A stretch of 64,000 nt of DNA from Phalacrocorax aristotelis (lineage: Eukaryota > Chordata > Aves > Suliformes > Phalacrocoracidae). Of the stretch, positions 1 through 10,200 are shown piece by piece (position 1 is the first letter of the stretch; each line of letters begins with the position of its first letter). The notes beneath the pieces are model-generated. The model was not told the origin of the DNA and did no database searches. It saw only the letters and a list, made by a program, of their open reading frames with translations. The translations under genes were made by a program, and so were the position numbers. The DNA lies in NCBI RefSeq assembly GCF_949628215.1, contig NC_134280.1, positions 45,968,621-46,032,620 on the forward strand. Reading direction: 5' to 3'.

Positions 1-78
1 GCGAGAGGGAGAGAGAAAAAGAGGTTCCTGGTGCCCCTCCAAGCGCATTAAGGACACTCGGGCCTTTTAATTTTAGGA
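1..78 (+). other. ALX4: ALX4 5' UTR, partial
   Basis: These 78 bases lie directly before the ALX4 start codon. They begin purine-rich and end in an AT-rich stretch. No TATA box or initiator can be assigned and the transcription start is probably left of the window. The ATG at 79 has a purine at -3 (g) but an A at +4, so its context is adequate rather than optimal. Calling this leader is inference from position only. Confidence 0.6.
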
Positions 79-469
79 ATGAATGCTGATACTTGTGTTT
101 CTTATTGTGAGCCGGCTGCCATGGATTCCTACTACAACGCAGCCTCCCAGGGCACAGAAGGCTCCTCGCCTTTTAGGGCATTTCAAGCAAGTGACAAGTT
201 CAGCCCTACTTTCCTGGCCAGCAAAGGACAAGGCTTTGGTGACAGCAGCACTAAGTGCCGGAGCCGCTACAGCCAGCAGGAATGTCAGTCCCTGGATGGC
301 AGCGTCCAGGCTCCCGGCTCCGCCGGGTCTCCGGCCTCCTTTAACAAATACCCTCCGCAGCAGCAGCACCTCTACATGCAGCGAGGCCCCTGCAAAACGC
401 CCCCGGAGAGCAACCTTAAGCTGCAAGAGAGCAGCGGCCACAACGGAGCTCTGCAGGTCTCCTGTTACG
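79..469 (+). CDS. ALX4: ALX4 coding exon 1 (N-terminal region)
   Basis: First coding exon of ALX4, a paired-class homeodomain transcription factor of craniofacial and limb mesenchyme. It encodes residues 1-130 plus the first base of codon 131, then a GTGAGT donor at 470. The protein opens MNADTCVSYCE, close to mammalian ALX4, and continues with the family blocks GSSPFRAF, QGFGD, FNKY, HLYMQRG and CKTPP. The start at 79 is chosen because it gives this conserved N-terminus. A second in-frame Met at residue 15 (bases 121-123) has a stronger context (gccATGg). Oddity: after FNKY the chain has only PPQQQ before HLYMQRG, where mammals have a long Q/P-rich run. This explains most of the total length of 384 versus about 411 residues in human. 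The four exons (391, 311, 129 and 324 nt) join without frameshift. Confidence 0.96.
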
Positions 470-553
470 GTGAGTCCTCGGCGTGCGGCGGGGAAGCACC
501 GCGGAAGAAACCGGAGAGAGATTCCGGGGCTGGAAAAGGGGCCTCCCGGGGGC

Positions 554-571
554 GGGGGGGGGGGGGGGGGG
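554..571 (+). repeat. Poly-G tract (18 G)
   Basis: Eighteen consecutive Gs just after exon 1 in intron 1. The tract is likely length-variable and is a potential G-quadruplex. Confidence 0.9.
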
Positions 572-1111
572 AAGGGTGTCGGGGGCTGCCCGGTGGGACG
601 AGTCCTCTCGGGGTCAAGGAGACCTGTCCCGGCTCCGGTGCACCGAGCAGCGCTGCCGGCGGCGGGCAGCCCCGTCCCGCCATGGTGCGGGGCTGGGAGG
701 GTTGCTCTGCCCCCCCCCCAATATCTTTCTTCCCAGCCGGGTTTGGAACCCGCGATGACCGCAGATAGACGCGTCCCCCACTGCCCACCTCCTTCCTTCC
801 CTCCCTGTCCCGCTTTGCCGTGATTCTAATTGTAATTTCTGAACGGGGCCGGGCAATGCGAGGAAATCCACGGTGAACGATGAGAGAAACGGAAAGAGAA
901 AGAAAGAGTGAACCGCCGGACTAGGCAAAATATTCTCTACGGGGCCCCTCTTGCAGAGGGAGAATTTCTGGATAATTTCACCCAAATCTTCACTTTCCTC
1001 TTTAACGGTCTCTCCCGCTTTCCCGTCTCTCACTTTCTCCCCGAATTGCCACTCCCCTAATTGATTTCTGCCCGGCTGCAGATAACCCGCTCAGCATCCT
1101 CTCTGCGGGTC

Positions 1112-1125
1112 ATTAGCGGTAATTA
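1112..1125. promoter_or_regulatory. Paired homeodomain half-sites ATTA-N4-TAAT(TA)
   Basis: ATTA (1112-1115) and TAAT (1120-1123, within TAATTA) face each other across four bases in an otherwise CpG-rich stretch. A TAATTGA core lies about 55 bp upstream. ALX proteins prefer TAAT-N3-ATTA palindromes, so this is not the exact consensus. Regulatory use is inference. Confidence 0.3.
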
Positions 1126-1260
1126 AGGCACTCCCTTGCACTGGCGGTCGTCAGGACGGCCTTGGGACTGGGTCGCTTCTCGTGTCCGTTCTAATCGTGG
1201 GTTTAAAAGGTTTCTTCGGGAGTTTTCCGCTCTAGTGAAGTGATTAGGGAAAAGAGAGAA

Positions 1261-1308
1261 ACACACACACGCACACACACCCCACCAAAGGAAAAAAAAA
1301 AAAAAAAA
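1261..1308 (+). repeat. AC repeat followed by an A17 tract
   Basis: An imperfect AC repeat (1261-1280) is followed by a C/A-rich spacer and 17 As (1292-1308). Simple-sequence repeat in intron 1. Confidence 0.8.
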
Positions 1309-2379
1309 GAAAAGCCAGCAGCCAAACAAAAAAAACACTCGCAATTATTTTTGCCGAAGAAGAGAAAGTGGAAGTGAAATTTCTTCCTCTCCCTCCCGGT
1401 GATCTCCGGGCGGGCCAAGAGGGGCTGCCCCGGCCTGGGGCGGGGGGAGGGTCGGCCTTGTCCCCAGCCTGGGTGTACCGGTCCACCGTGATCCCGCCGG
1501 GCCGGGGGCTCCGGGGAGCTCAGCTAAGCTCAGCAAGGCGGGCGGTGACAGCGGAGCGGGACCGCGGAGAAGCCAGGAGAGGCCCGGGTCAGGCCGGCCA
1601 TCCCACCTCTAGGCTCCCGCCGTCATTTTGCGTATTCTTTTGCCCTCTTTACTCTCCCTTTCCTCCATCGCTAGACTTCGAAGGAAGCAGAGACACCTTC
1701 CCTCTGCCCAGCTCCCAAAGCCCGGCTTGCCGGGCCGCGTTCAGGCGCCGTCCATCACATCCCTGCCTGCAGCCAAGATGTCCCCGCGTCCCTCCTTGTC
1801 CACGGATCCAGGCCCGGGTTCCCCCCACCCCTAGGTAACTCCTTTTCCCGGGAAAGCGCATTAAGTACGTGCCAAGCAGAGCCCGGCTGCCTGAGCCCGG
1901 GCGGGCCAGGATCGGTCCCGTCCCCCCTTTTGGGGCCGCACGACTCCTGCCCACTCCCGGGTGGCAGGAGGGCTCTGGCCGGGACTTAGGCTGGGCTTTT
2001 CTCCCTCTACCCCTTCCCCGTGGGCGGACAAGCCCACGCCGGAGCCAAGGCCAGCTTTGCATCTGCGGGGGCCGCCTGGGGCCCCACGGGGAAGGGCACG
2101 GCATGGCCGGGAAGCCCCCTGTGCCCTCCCGGCCACCCCGCCCCCCGCTAACTGGCTCTCTTACTTTTGTAGGTTGCAAAGCCCAGGGCACCGGCTTAGC
2201 CTGTGATGCTACATTACAACCCCCGCTAGAGCCACGCGAGTCTATTGACTTCCTTAACACAGCCGGGCTTCCCCTCCGAGTTATTTTCAAGCTGGGCTTC
2301 GGGCTTGAGTTTCAGCCCGGCCTAGAGCCGCACTCGTTGCGAGTTCCGTGTGATGTGGCTGGGGACACATGGATCCGCG

Positions 2380-2442
2380 AGGATAATTAATAGCAATTAT
2401 AGTATTAACGGTTAATGATTGAAGAGACTCGCTAATAATAGG
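2380..2442. promoter_or_regulatory. Dense cluster of TAAT/ATTA homeodomain cores
   Basis: An AT-rich island of about 60 bp inside GC-rich intron 1 contains TAATTAAT, ATTAT, ATTAA, TTAAT and TAATAAT, about seven TAAT/ATTA cores. The contrast with the surrounding composition suggests selection rather than drift. It is a candidate enhancer, possibly auto- or cross-regulated by ALX/PRRX-type factors. This is inference; no conservation data are available. Confidence 0.4.
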
Positions 2443-4227
2443 CAGATCGGGGTTTCGTAGACTGACTGTAGCACCCATAGGCGCCTCTCTGACTTCTCCC
2501 AAACGGCTAAACCCAGGCCTTGTACCCCGGGATCTTGGCTACAGGGACCGGGACAACACCGAGCCCCGGGAAACACCCGGTAAATTCCCGGTGGGGAAGA
2601 GGGAGCCATCCTCTTTCTCCGCAGCGGGTGTAAGCGCGGCCAGCTAGCGCTCAGGGGGGTGCAATGCAACTGGGGGAAACCACGGGCGGGATTTTTGCTC
2701 GGGAAGCCGGGGAGGAGGCGGCCGCCCCGCTGGCTTCCGCAGCCCGTGCGCGTTGTGCGGGAGGGGAAGGAGAGCGGCGGGGATCGCTGGCTCCCCGGGG
2801 ATGAGGCGGTGGGAAGCAGTGCCCGTAGGTGCCTTAATTTAAAAAACAACAACACCCACCACCAGAAAAAAAAAAAAAAAAAAGACCGCCAAGACGGCCG
2901 GCTTCCTCCCGCAGCCAGCTCTCGCCTCCACCTTTCCCCCCTCGCTTGTCGAGCCCCCGGCGGGCGGCACGGCGGGCACCCAAGGAGCCGGCGGGAGAGG
3001 GCGCCGCCGCTTTTTTTTTTTTTCTCTGTCTATTCTTTAATTCTTTTCTCTAATTTTATTCTTTAATAAACAAGTCGTTTCGAGTTATAAAAAAGCCCGT
3101 GCCTGCCATCTATTGCACTCGGCTTCTATTTCTAGATCTAAGCCCTTCCATCGCATTGTAGGGATAAATATAGGCCAGGGAAAGCCGCGGCTGTAAATCC
3201 AAGGAGGAGGCGAGCGGCAGTCGCCGAAGGGCTTCCAGCCCGGCTTCTGACAGGGCCAGTGGCACGGGGCGGTCCGGGCTCCCTGCCGGGCTTCCCTCGG
3301 ACCCCCCTTGGACCCCAGGGGTTCCCGGTGAGGTCCCGGGGGGCTCCCGCTTCCCCCGCCTGCGGGTACCGGCGGCCCCGCACGGATTCCTCCGCTTTCC
3401 CTGCCCTAAATAAGGGCACGGGTTACCCCGCAGACCGGCATCAGCAATTAAAGCCGAAATCTTAAATAAAAGCTCTCAGAATAGGTTATATATCTTAGCT
3501 TAGAAGGGGAAAAAGCTTTCGGATGATTTATGTGCTGTAGTAATCTGACTTGCCTTTTCTACCGCGTGGAGCTGAAGTGATATGTCTTGAAACACATGTA
3601 CGCATATACCCACACGAATATATACCTATATCGCTGTCTAGAAATACGGGTTAGAAAAAAAATCCTTTGGGGAGTGAAGGCGAATGTGATGGGGATATTT
3701 GCTCAAGGGAGACAGAACAACGGAAACTGGCTTTCTCTAACGGAGGAACTTTTTTAAGCGCCGGGTTATGCAAAAAACGACTGTTTCTTTTACTTAGCGA
3801 GCAAATAAAAAGTGAAGCCTGAAGTGCGTTATTAATAGAAGCGCGGAAAGCAAGTGCAGTAGGAATCAGAGGCTCGCTGCTTGCTTTTTTTAAGTTGACA
3901 CTTTTAATGCATTTCTCCTCTCCCCCTAACGTAACGTGAACTGCAGGAACGGGCGCGCTTTGCCTAGCTCGCCCCGCTCCGGGGAGGACAGGCAGTATCT
4001 CCCCGCTTCCCCCGAGCCTGGGGCGGGAGTGGGTGACCCACGCAGGGCCGTTTGCTCTACCGGGAGTCTTGCGGGGCTCCCCTATGCCGTGCCTCCCTCG
4101 CACCCCGGGGTCTGGGAGCCTTACACCAACCCCCACTCCCGGGCCCTCCGCCCGCCCCGGTGGGCATCGCCGTGGGAACGGCTCCGCCACCGGCCCGGCG
4201 GGGGGGGCTGCCCGTCGCCCGGCCGCC

Positions 4228-4258
4228 GGGTGCGGGGGCCTTTGGGGAGGTGGGGGGG
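4228..4258 (+). repeat. G-quadruplex motif
   Basis: Four G runs (3, 5, 4 and 7 Gs) separated by loops of 3, 5 and 4 bases. This meets the usual G3+N1-7 rule on the + (transcribed RNA) strand. Confidence 0.6.
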
Positions 4259-4421
4259 CAGCCACCCCAGTCCTGCCCCCCCTTCCCTCCCCTCTCAGCT
4301 TTGATCTGGGCCCTCGGCTCCTGCCCGGGCTCCTTCCCGCTGATGGAAGGGGAGGCGGGGGGCGACCTGCGGGGGTGAGGAGATGCTGCCGCCCCCAACT
4401 CCGCGGGGGGCAACCGGAGAG

Positions 4422-4427
4422 TATAAA
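4422..4427 (+). promoter_or_regulatory. TATAAA box inside the CpG-rich block
   Basis: TATAAA surrounded by GC-rich sequence (gagagTATAAAcggg). It could mark an intronic start site, but no conserved coding exon follows that could splice to ALX4. A similar TATAAAAAA is at 3086-3094. Evidence is the motif alone. Confidence 0.2.
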
Positions 4428-4517
4428 CGGGAGAAGTATGCGGAAGGGGGGGACGGCACCCCGGCGGACACTGGGGAGAAGGAGCAGCGAGAGGAGCCAG
4501 GGAAGGCGGGGAGGTGA

Positions 4518-4551
4518 GGGTCTGGAGGGGGGGTAGGGGAGCTTGGGGGGG
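4518..4551 (+). repeat. G-quadruplex motif
   Basis: G runs of 3, 7, 4 and 7 separated by 6-, 2- and 5-base loops, meeting the canonical rule. It lies about 260 bp after the first G4 motif. Confidence 0.6.
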
Positions 4552-5044
4552 AGAGCAGGAGGGAAGGTAGAGGAGCTGGAGTGGGGCCGGGCGGCAGGGC
4601 CAGCCCGTCCGGTGCCGCAGGGCCCGCTACCCGGCGGGGCTCGGCCGCCGGCTCCCCGCGAGCTGCTGACGCCGCCCTGGCAATCGCCGTCTCTTTTCCA
4701 CAATAGGGCCACCAGATCTGCCATTCAAGGGCTCCGCACCCTCCCAGGGAGGGGAGGGAGCTCTCGCCAGGAGTTTGGCTAAGCCTCTGTTTGAACAGAC
4801 ACTCGGGAGGTGCGGGATCTCCTCCGCGGCAACCTGCGGGATTTCCTCGGGGAGCAGGACGCGAAGGTAGGGCTCATGCTCCTCACCCCGGCTGCGCAGG
4901 AGGATCTATCTATTCGCGGCTCTTTCCAAAGATGTTTTGCACTTCTCTTGACTTGGACGGTAGATCTGGCTGGAGACTTTTATAGGATTTCTGACCCGAG
5001 CTGTTTATAACACTTATGTGTCAAAGGACCGGGAGCCTCCCTCT

Positions 5045-5074
5045 CCCCCCCCCCCCACCCCCCCCCCACCCCCC
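5045..5074 (-). repeat. C-rich homopolymer-like tract
   Basis: About 30 bases of C broken by only two As. The - strand is a G-quadruplex-capable G tract. It marks the right-hand end of the CpG-rich block. Confidence 0.85.
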
Positions 5075-5380
5075 GTATTCCTGCCGCTCCCTCCTTACAG
5101 GAAGATTTCTTTTCGCACTAGAGCTGTTTATTTTCGACTTCTCCGCTGCTGATTGGGATTAACTCTGCGGCGCACGCTTGTAACCCCAGCAGGACGTTAC
5201 CAGCGACGAGGAGGGTGCGGAAAGAGAAAGAAAGAGCCTTAAAACTTTTACTAGTCTTAAGTGTTTTGAAAGCAGCGCAGTGCGAAGCAGACGAGAAAAA
5301 TACTGATGGGGAGAGAGATACTGAGCGCGTCTTTTCCTAAGGGTTTGGTGTAGGAGTCCTATTAACAATATATGCTGATG

Positions 5381-5417
5381 CCAGATAACGCAAATGAGCT
5401 CTGTGTGTGTTATCTGG
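5381..5417. repeat. Inverted repeat: 9-bp arms, 19-nt loop
   Basis: CCAGATAAC (5381-5389) and its exact complement GTTATCTGG (5409-5417) flank a 19-nt loop that includes GCAAATGA. Each arm carries a GATA core (AGATAA / TTATCT), so this could be a pair of GATA-factor sites rather than an RNA hairpin. Confidence 0.5.
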
Positions 5418-5902
5418 AGCTGCAGGCTGTTTATTTTGTGCTGCCTTTTGAGTGTACGTTCAGTGTGGTTGCATGACTAACTGGCTGGAGTGATTCACTG
5501 GCTGCTTTATGGGTGACTGCTCAAAACAAGTTGTGAATCAAAAGACATTTCTTTGGCTGTGGTTTCTAACCTCCCAAGTTAAATGCACTCAGGGTTTAAG
5601 GGGAGCTAATATGCAGCCTTCAGTGCCTCAGATCTTGAAAATTTATTCCTTTTCCAAGCCCTTCGTCCAAAGCCATGATGAGTTTCCCTTGTAAGAGGGA
5701 GGTGATGTCTGGGCGGCTTGGAGCCAAGGTTTGCTGCTAAAGGACATCTCCAGCCACAGTCCTGTCCATTCGGTCACCCAAGTTCTAGGCTCTTTAACCA
5801 GTTTCACTCCCTGGAGTCCTTAAGTCTTGTTCAAGGTGTTTGGGTAGCTGTAGCAATTCTCAGGTAAAAAGCGTGACACATCATGTGGCAGTAAGAGACT
5901 TT

Positions 5903-5995
5903 TCTTCCCATTTTGCAGTCAGAAGAAGTGAGACTCGGAACCTGTGAGTGGCTTGTGCAAGGTCAAGCTGTCACCACTCAGTGGCACCAGTGTGA
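5903..5995 (-). mobile_element. MIR-like SINE fragment
   Basis: Reads CCCATTTTGCAG, then a diverged GAAGTGAGAC, then GTGGCTTGTGCAAGGTCA and CTCAGTGGCA. This is the order of the reverse complement of the MIR core (cccattttacag...gaaactgag...cttgcccaaggtca...agtggca). The fragment is diverged and truncated. The family is assigned from remembered consensus order, not a search. Confidence 0.55.
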
Positions 5996-7228
5996 TCCTC
6001 CCAGGTCCATGGCTCCAGCAGAAGGAGACTCTGGGCTGGAGAAGAGGCCCACTGCCAGAGTCAGAAAACTTATGGAGTAGAGGTCCTGTGTTTGATTTTG
6101 GAGGGGACTGAACTTAGGTTTCCTGTTGGCCAGGTCCTTATCTGGTGCAAGAAACTGTAGCAACTGGTGTGTTCTCATATGCTCGGGTCTCTCAGTACAT
6201 AAAATAGGCTCAACCTGTCAGTCCACATGAGTGGTCTCATCTTTAAAAAGCTACCTGTCAGCGTGGGCAACCTACACCTGCCAAAACAAGGTATTGGTTG
6301 GTAACCGCTTTTCAGAAAATGCTGAGAAATCCTTACCCCAAAATGCATGTGGTTCTGAGGTATTACTCCTACACGTTTGGAAAAAAAAATCCCATCTCAA
6401 TCATTAATCAGCTTGGAAAGCATAGGTCTAGTATCTTCATGTAGATACATTTTCAAAAGGAAATGAGAAATAGTTCTGGATTAGGAGAAGCCTGAGCAGT
6501 AATACAACTAATATGTGACCCCTGTGACACGCGAATCATTTACTAAGAGATGGATGGGAACATTTCATATGAATAAAGCGTTAGAGTAATTTCCCATAGT
6601 TACATGTCTCTCAGCTCCCTCAACTTGCAAATGAAAGTTCATAAGTAAAGGAGGAAAGCTGCTTACATATATTAAATAAATGACCTCCACTTTATTTTCT
6701 GTGTAAGGTCAGACAAATCAATGCTATTACACATACTGGTGATTCTGCTTCATCATGTTTTCATTCATACTTGCACATCACCTTCTTATTTTGACTGTCA
6801 CATAAGTAGGCATGATGTGAATGAGAAATTGTGATCACCATGATACTTCTAGAGTAATTTTTTGATCAAAGAGAGACAGGTCAGTGAGGAATAGGGGAGA
6901 AGGCTGCAGGGAGAAAGAAACGGAGATGAATGAGAAGAAGCAGGGGAAGAAGAAGAGGAGATATCTTGTGGGGTGATCAGCAGTGGCAGACACACCACTA
7001 TTGTGGAAGGTGGTCTGTAACAGGTTTTATGGACTGTATAAGTATGAATCCATGAGCATCAAATTATTTATCTCTCCCTTGAGAATAGCTGTGATTCAAC
7101 ATTTAGTATCTGCTATCTTCAGGTCCCAGCAGGATTTAGCCATGACAAGGTGGTGTGTCATGAGCTATGGTCTGTCCTTATCTGCACTGATTGAAGACCA
7201 TTGTGTCGCCTAACTCGGCACTTAAATG

Positions 7229-7251
7229 CCAATTTAAATCTCTTAAATTGG
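7229..7251. repeat. Inverted repeat: 9-bp arms, 5-nt loop
   Basis: CCAATTTAA (7229-7237), loop atctc, TTAAATTGG (7243-7251), with perfectly complementary arms. It is followed by a short T run. No known RNA family is recognised. Confidence 0.5.
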
Positions 7252-10200
7252 GATTTTTTGTGAAGATGAGGTTTAAGGATTTATTCCGATACAGTTAACC
7301 TGCTTGCTGACAACAGATGGTTGAATCAGCTTTACTTCTATATATATTCTTTATTAGCAAGAACTGCATTCATTAGCTGTCAGGCAAGTGGGTTTTTAGC
7401 CTGTGATGGAGCCTGAAAGGTAAGCTGGTTTAGTCACTGATAGACATGCTCTGTGCTGAGGCTGGGTGAAAACTCTGCAGGGCTTATGAAGGTAGCAACT
7501 GCCTTTATTCAGTAAAAGTCTGAAAACACTATGAAACCAAAGAGGGGGCATCAACAGAAAGTCAAGGCCCATCAAAGAAGTGCCATTAGTGGGGAATGAG
7601 GAACCTGGGGAAGAGACAGAACAAAGTTTTGGGCAGGTTTCTGTCTGGGGGAAATAAAAGAAACTTGTAACATCTTGAAATGATACTATCTGATTGCTAC
7701 TGTGTTTAGGGAGATGGTGCTTTGTCTGCAAACACTGCCGCATAAAACAAATACCTTGGGTCTCATCAGTTCCTCCTGGTAGTGCAAACTGCCTCCTCAG
7801 GTCTTGGGATATTGGCTGGCTGCTTCAGTTGGGAGTGGTAACGCTGGTGTCAAGGTAGGATGCAGTTTCCGAAGAGGGAAACAGGGGACTGTATTAATTC
7901 TTTTGATGCAAGCGGGATCACATAAAAAACGTGCTTGCAGGCATCTAATCTGTTCAGGAGCAGTGTAAAGTGAAAGGAATTAAATTAAAACAAAACAAAG
8001 TTGTAAACTGTGCACGGGAGAAAGGGCAATTTTAGGAATTTTCCCCGAAAGGGTCAAAAGCAATCAGAGAATGACTCTGTGCTGGGACAGTACCCAGAGA
8101 GATCTGAAGGCCCAGCTGCACGACCCCAAATCCACAAGGTGCTGGGGAGCGTGTGTGACACAGGCCAGATGATGATTCACAAAACAGGGGAAATGGGAAA
8201 ATGTTATTCAGCCTGAAACTTAGTAGGACGCCTGAGCCACAGCAAGGTTTCTGAAAGAATAGAAAACCATCTCAAAAAGGAAACCAAATGCTCACCAGGG
8301 TTCCAGCCTACTGGGTGTGGGGTTCGTCTCAGGCTGTTTGGTCTGCCAGGCGGGGCTTGGGTCACCTGTATGACTGCCCATTTTCAGTGCGTATGCTCTG
8401 TAATGCAAGCACAGGGAGGCCCACAGCGTCAGGATTTTCCAGCCCCAGCAATGCCACTCAAGAAAGGACCCCATGGGAGGCTGATGCATGTCCATTCCCA
8501 CTGCGTGGCTGGCTGGAAAGAGGAGCCAGATGGAGCCTTGCTTTGCAGCACTTGCTCACAGAGAAGAACCTGAGGTCAAACGCTAGGGCAGGGGTATGCT
8601 CCAAAGCCTGGGTTGCAGTGCCGGTCTCTGGTTCAGGAGGCTGCAAGACCTTCTGGAGCACTGTGTAGTTCTTTTCTAGCCTTCCTTGGGATGGTGCATG
8701 CCCAGACCTCATCCAGGAGCAGAGTCAGGAGTACAGCTGTGGCAAGGACCCATACCTGAGAGCTGAGAAGCACTGTGTTATAGACATAACCTGGCTTATC
8801 AAGATTTGGTCTGAATCTTTGTAAGCAGATTGGAGCCAGATATCAGTCTGAGCTAGACAGGACACAGCCAAATGCTAGAAGGCAAGAGAAAGAAGAGACC
8901 CACCTAAATTGGCAGAGGATCTGCAGACATTTTGTGTTCCTCACGTCTCCAGATGCCAGTGAGGACTTCCAAGATAAATAGCCGATGGACCAATTGCTAG
9001 ACACTTAGGCAGATCATGCAGGAGGCCAGAAACACTCCATGAAGCTGTGGGATTTATGGCAGAGCTTAAATATTGCATTTCAGCCCTTCAACAGAATAGG
9101 AAAAGCTGCTACTGGAAGAGAGGGAAGCTCGTTGCTTTATATAGGTATACGGTCCTGTGCTAGAGAGAAGAGTATTTCACCCAGTCCCTACCACTTCAAG
9201 CTATTAGAAAGAGGGCCTTATGCAGGATAGAAAGCAATGGGGGATTGGCTGCATCAAACGTGAGCGCAGAGGCTCGGTTAAGCGCGGCTCTGAAGGGGAG
9301 GGGAATCCACAGAGACGGTTGTTATAAATATATGGCTAGTCAGGACAAAGCCTCATAAAAAATACTCTGAAAGGCCCAAACTCAACTCAGAAAACAGAGG
9401 GACCTGAAGCTGCATATGTAGAGCTGGGTGATACTGGTTTTAAGTTAGACCTGAGGCTGTAGCAATGCTTTGTGGTGCCCAGGGCTGGATATTAAGTTGG
9501 TATTCAGAGAACCCTACTTTTCCCTTGTAGCTTTTAATTAGTTTGCTTTTGGGAAGGGTACTTTTGTGGCTGGTTATACTGGAAATCCCCTTTTCCTTGG
9601 CCTTGGTGGCAAAAAAATTGAGTTCTTTGTTGAGCAAACTATTTGCCTCCATTTGGCAGCAGTCTGCTTCAGAGGGAGGGCTACGGGGAAGCCAAGCAGC
9701 AAGAGAGGGGTTATCACATGTGTAATTTATAGGCATCGCAGATGCTCGTTTAGGTACTGCAGTTGCTGAGTGAAACTAGGCAGAGAGGTAGATGATGGGA
9801 CAGTCCAAAATGGAGCTACCCCCTGGGTATGAGGGAAAGCAGGGACTGGGGAAAGTGTCCTTGCTGGGGAGAAATGCCTGTGGGCGACTGGACTGCTGTA
9901 TCCAGGAAAATGCTCAGCATAGCCAATGTGGGGGATGAACTAACACTCAGCCCGTACCTGGTCAGTGAGCCCCAGGGCTTTCAGTCTGCAGTGTTTTCCT
10001 TTAAAGACATGGCTCATGCAAAAGAAGGAGTTCTGGGCAATCTGTTTGCGGCGCCTGCCTCTGGGGGCAGGCCCCTGAGCTTGTAGCCAGCTCCTGGACC
10101 TCATCTGTTGTCCTGGTTAGAAAAAAAGGCCAGCAAGGGTTTTGCTGTGTAATATGCTAATCAAAGGGTGCTTGTGCCTTACCATTAATAGCTAATACCC

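Larger units (their letters stand above)
1..5100. promoter_or_regulatory. ALX4: CpG-rich block over ALX4 exon 1 and the start of intron 1
   Basis: From the window start to about 5.1 kb the sequence is visibly rich in G, C and CpG. It drops to ordinary composition after about 5.3 kb. Short AT-rich islands interrupt it (about 2380-2440, 3020-3130, 3440-3660 and 3740-3940). Long CpG-rich domains over developmental regulators are commonly unmethylated, Polycomb-controlled regions. Promoter activity is inference. The many ORFs here on both strands are products of the low stop-codon density. Confidence 0.6.

Noticed and set aside
73..441. Antisense ORF across ALX4 exon 1
   Set aside because: It is the complement of a conserved coding exon and has no independent evidence.
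1649..2290. Open reading frame of 213 codons on the - strand
   Set aside because: Same GC-rich region and composition-driven; no recognisable family motif.
3651..4724. Open reading frame of 357 codons on the - strand
   Set aside because: It is proline/arginine/glycine-rich low-complexity sequence in the CpG block, with no domain, and open frames occur in several other frames there. Low stop density in GC-rich DNA explains it.
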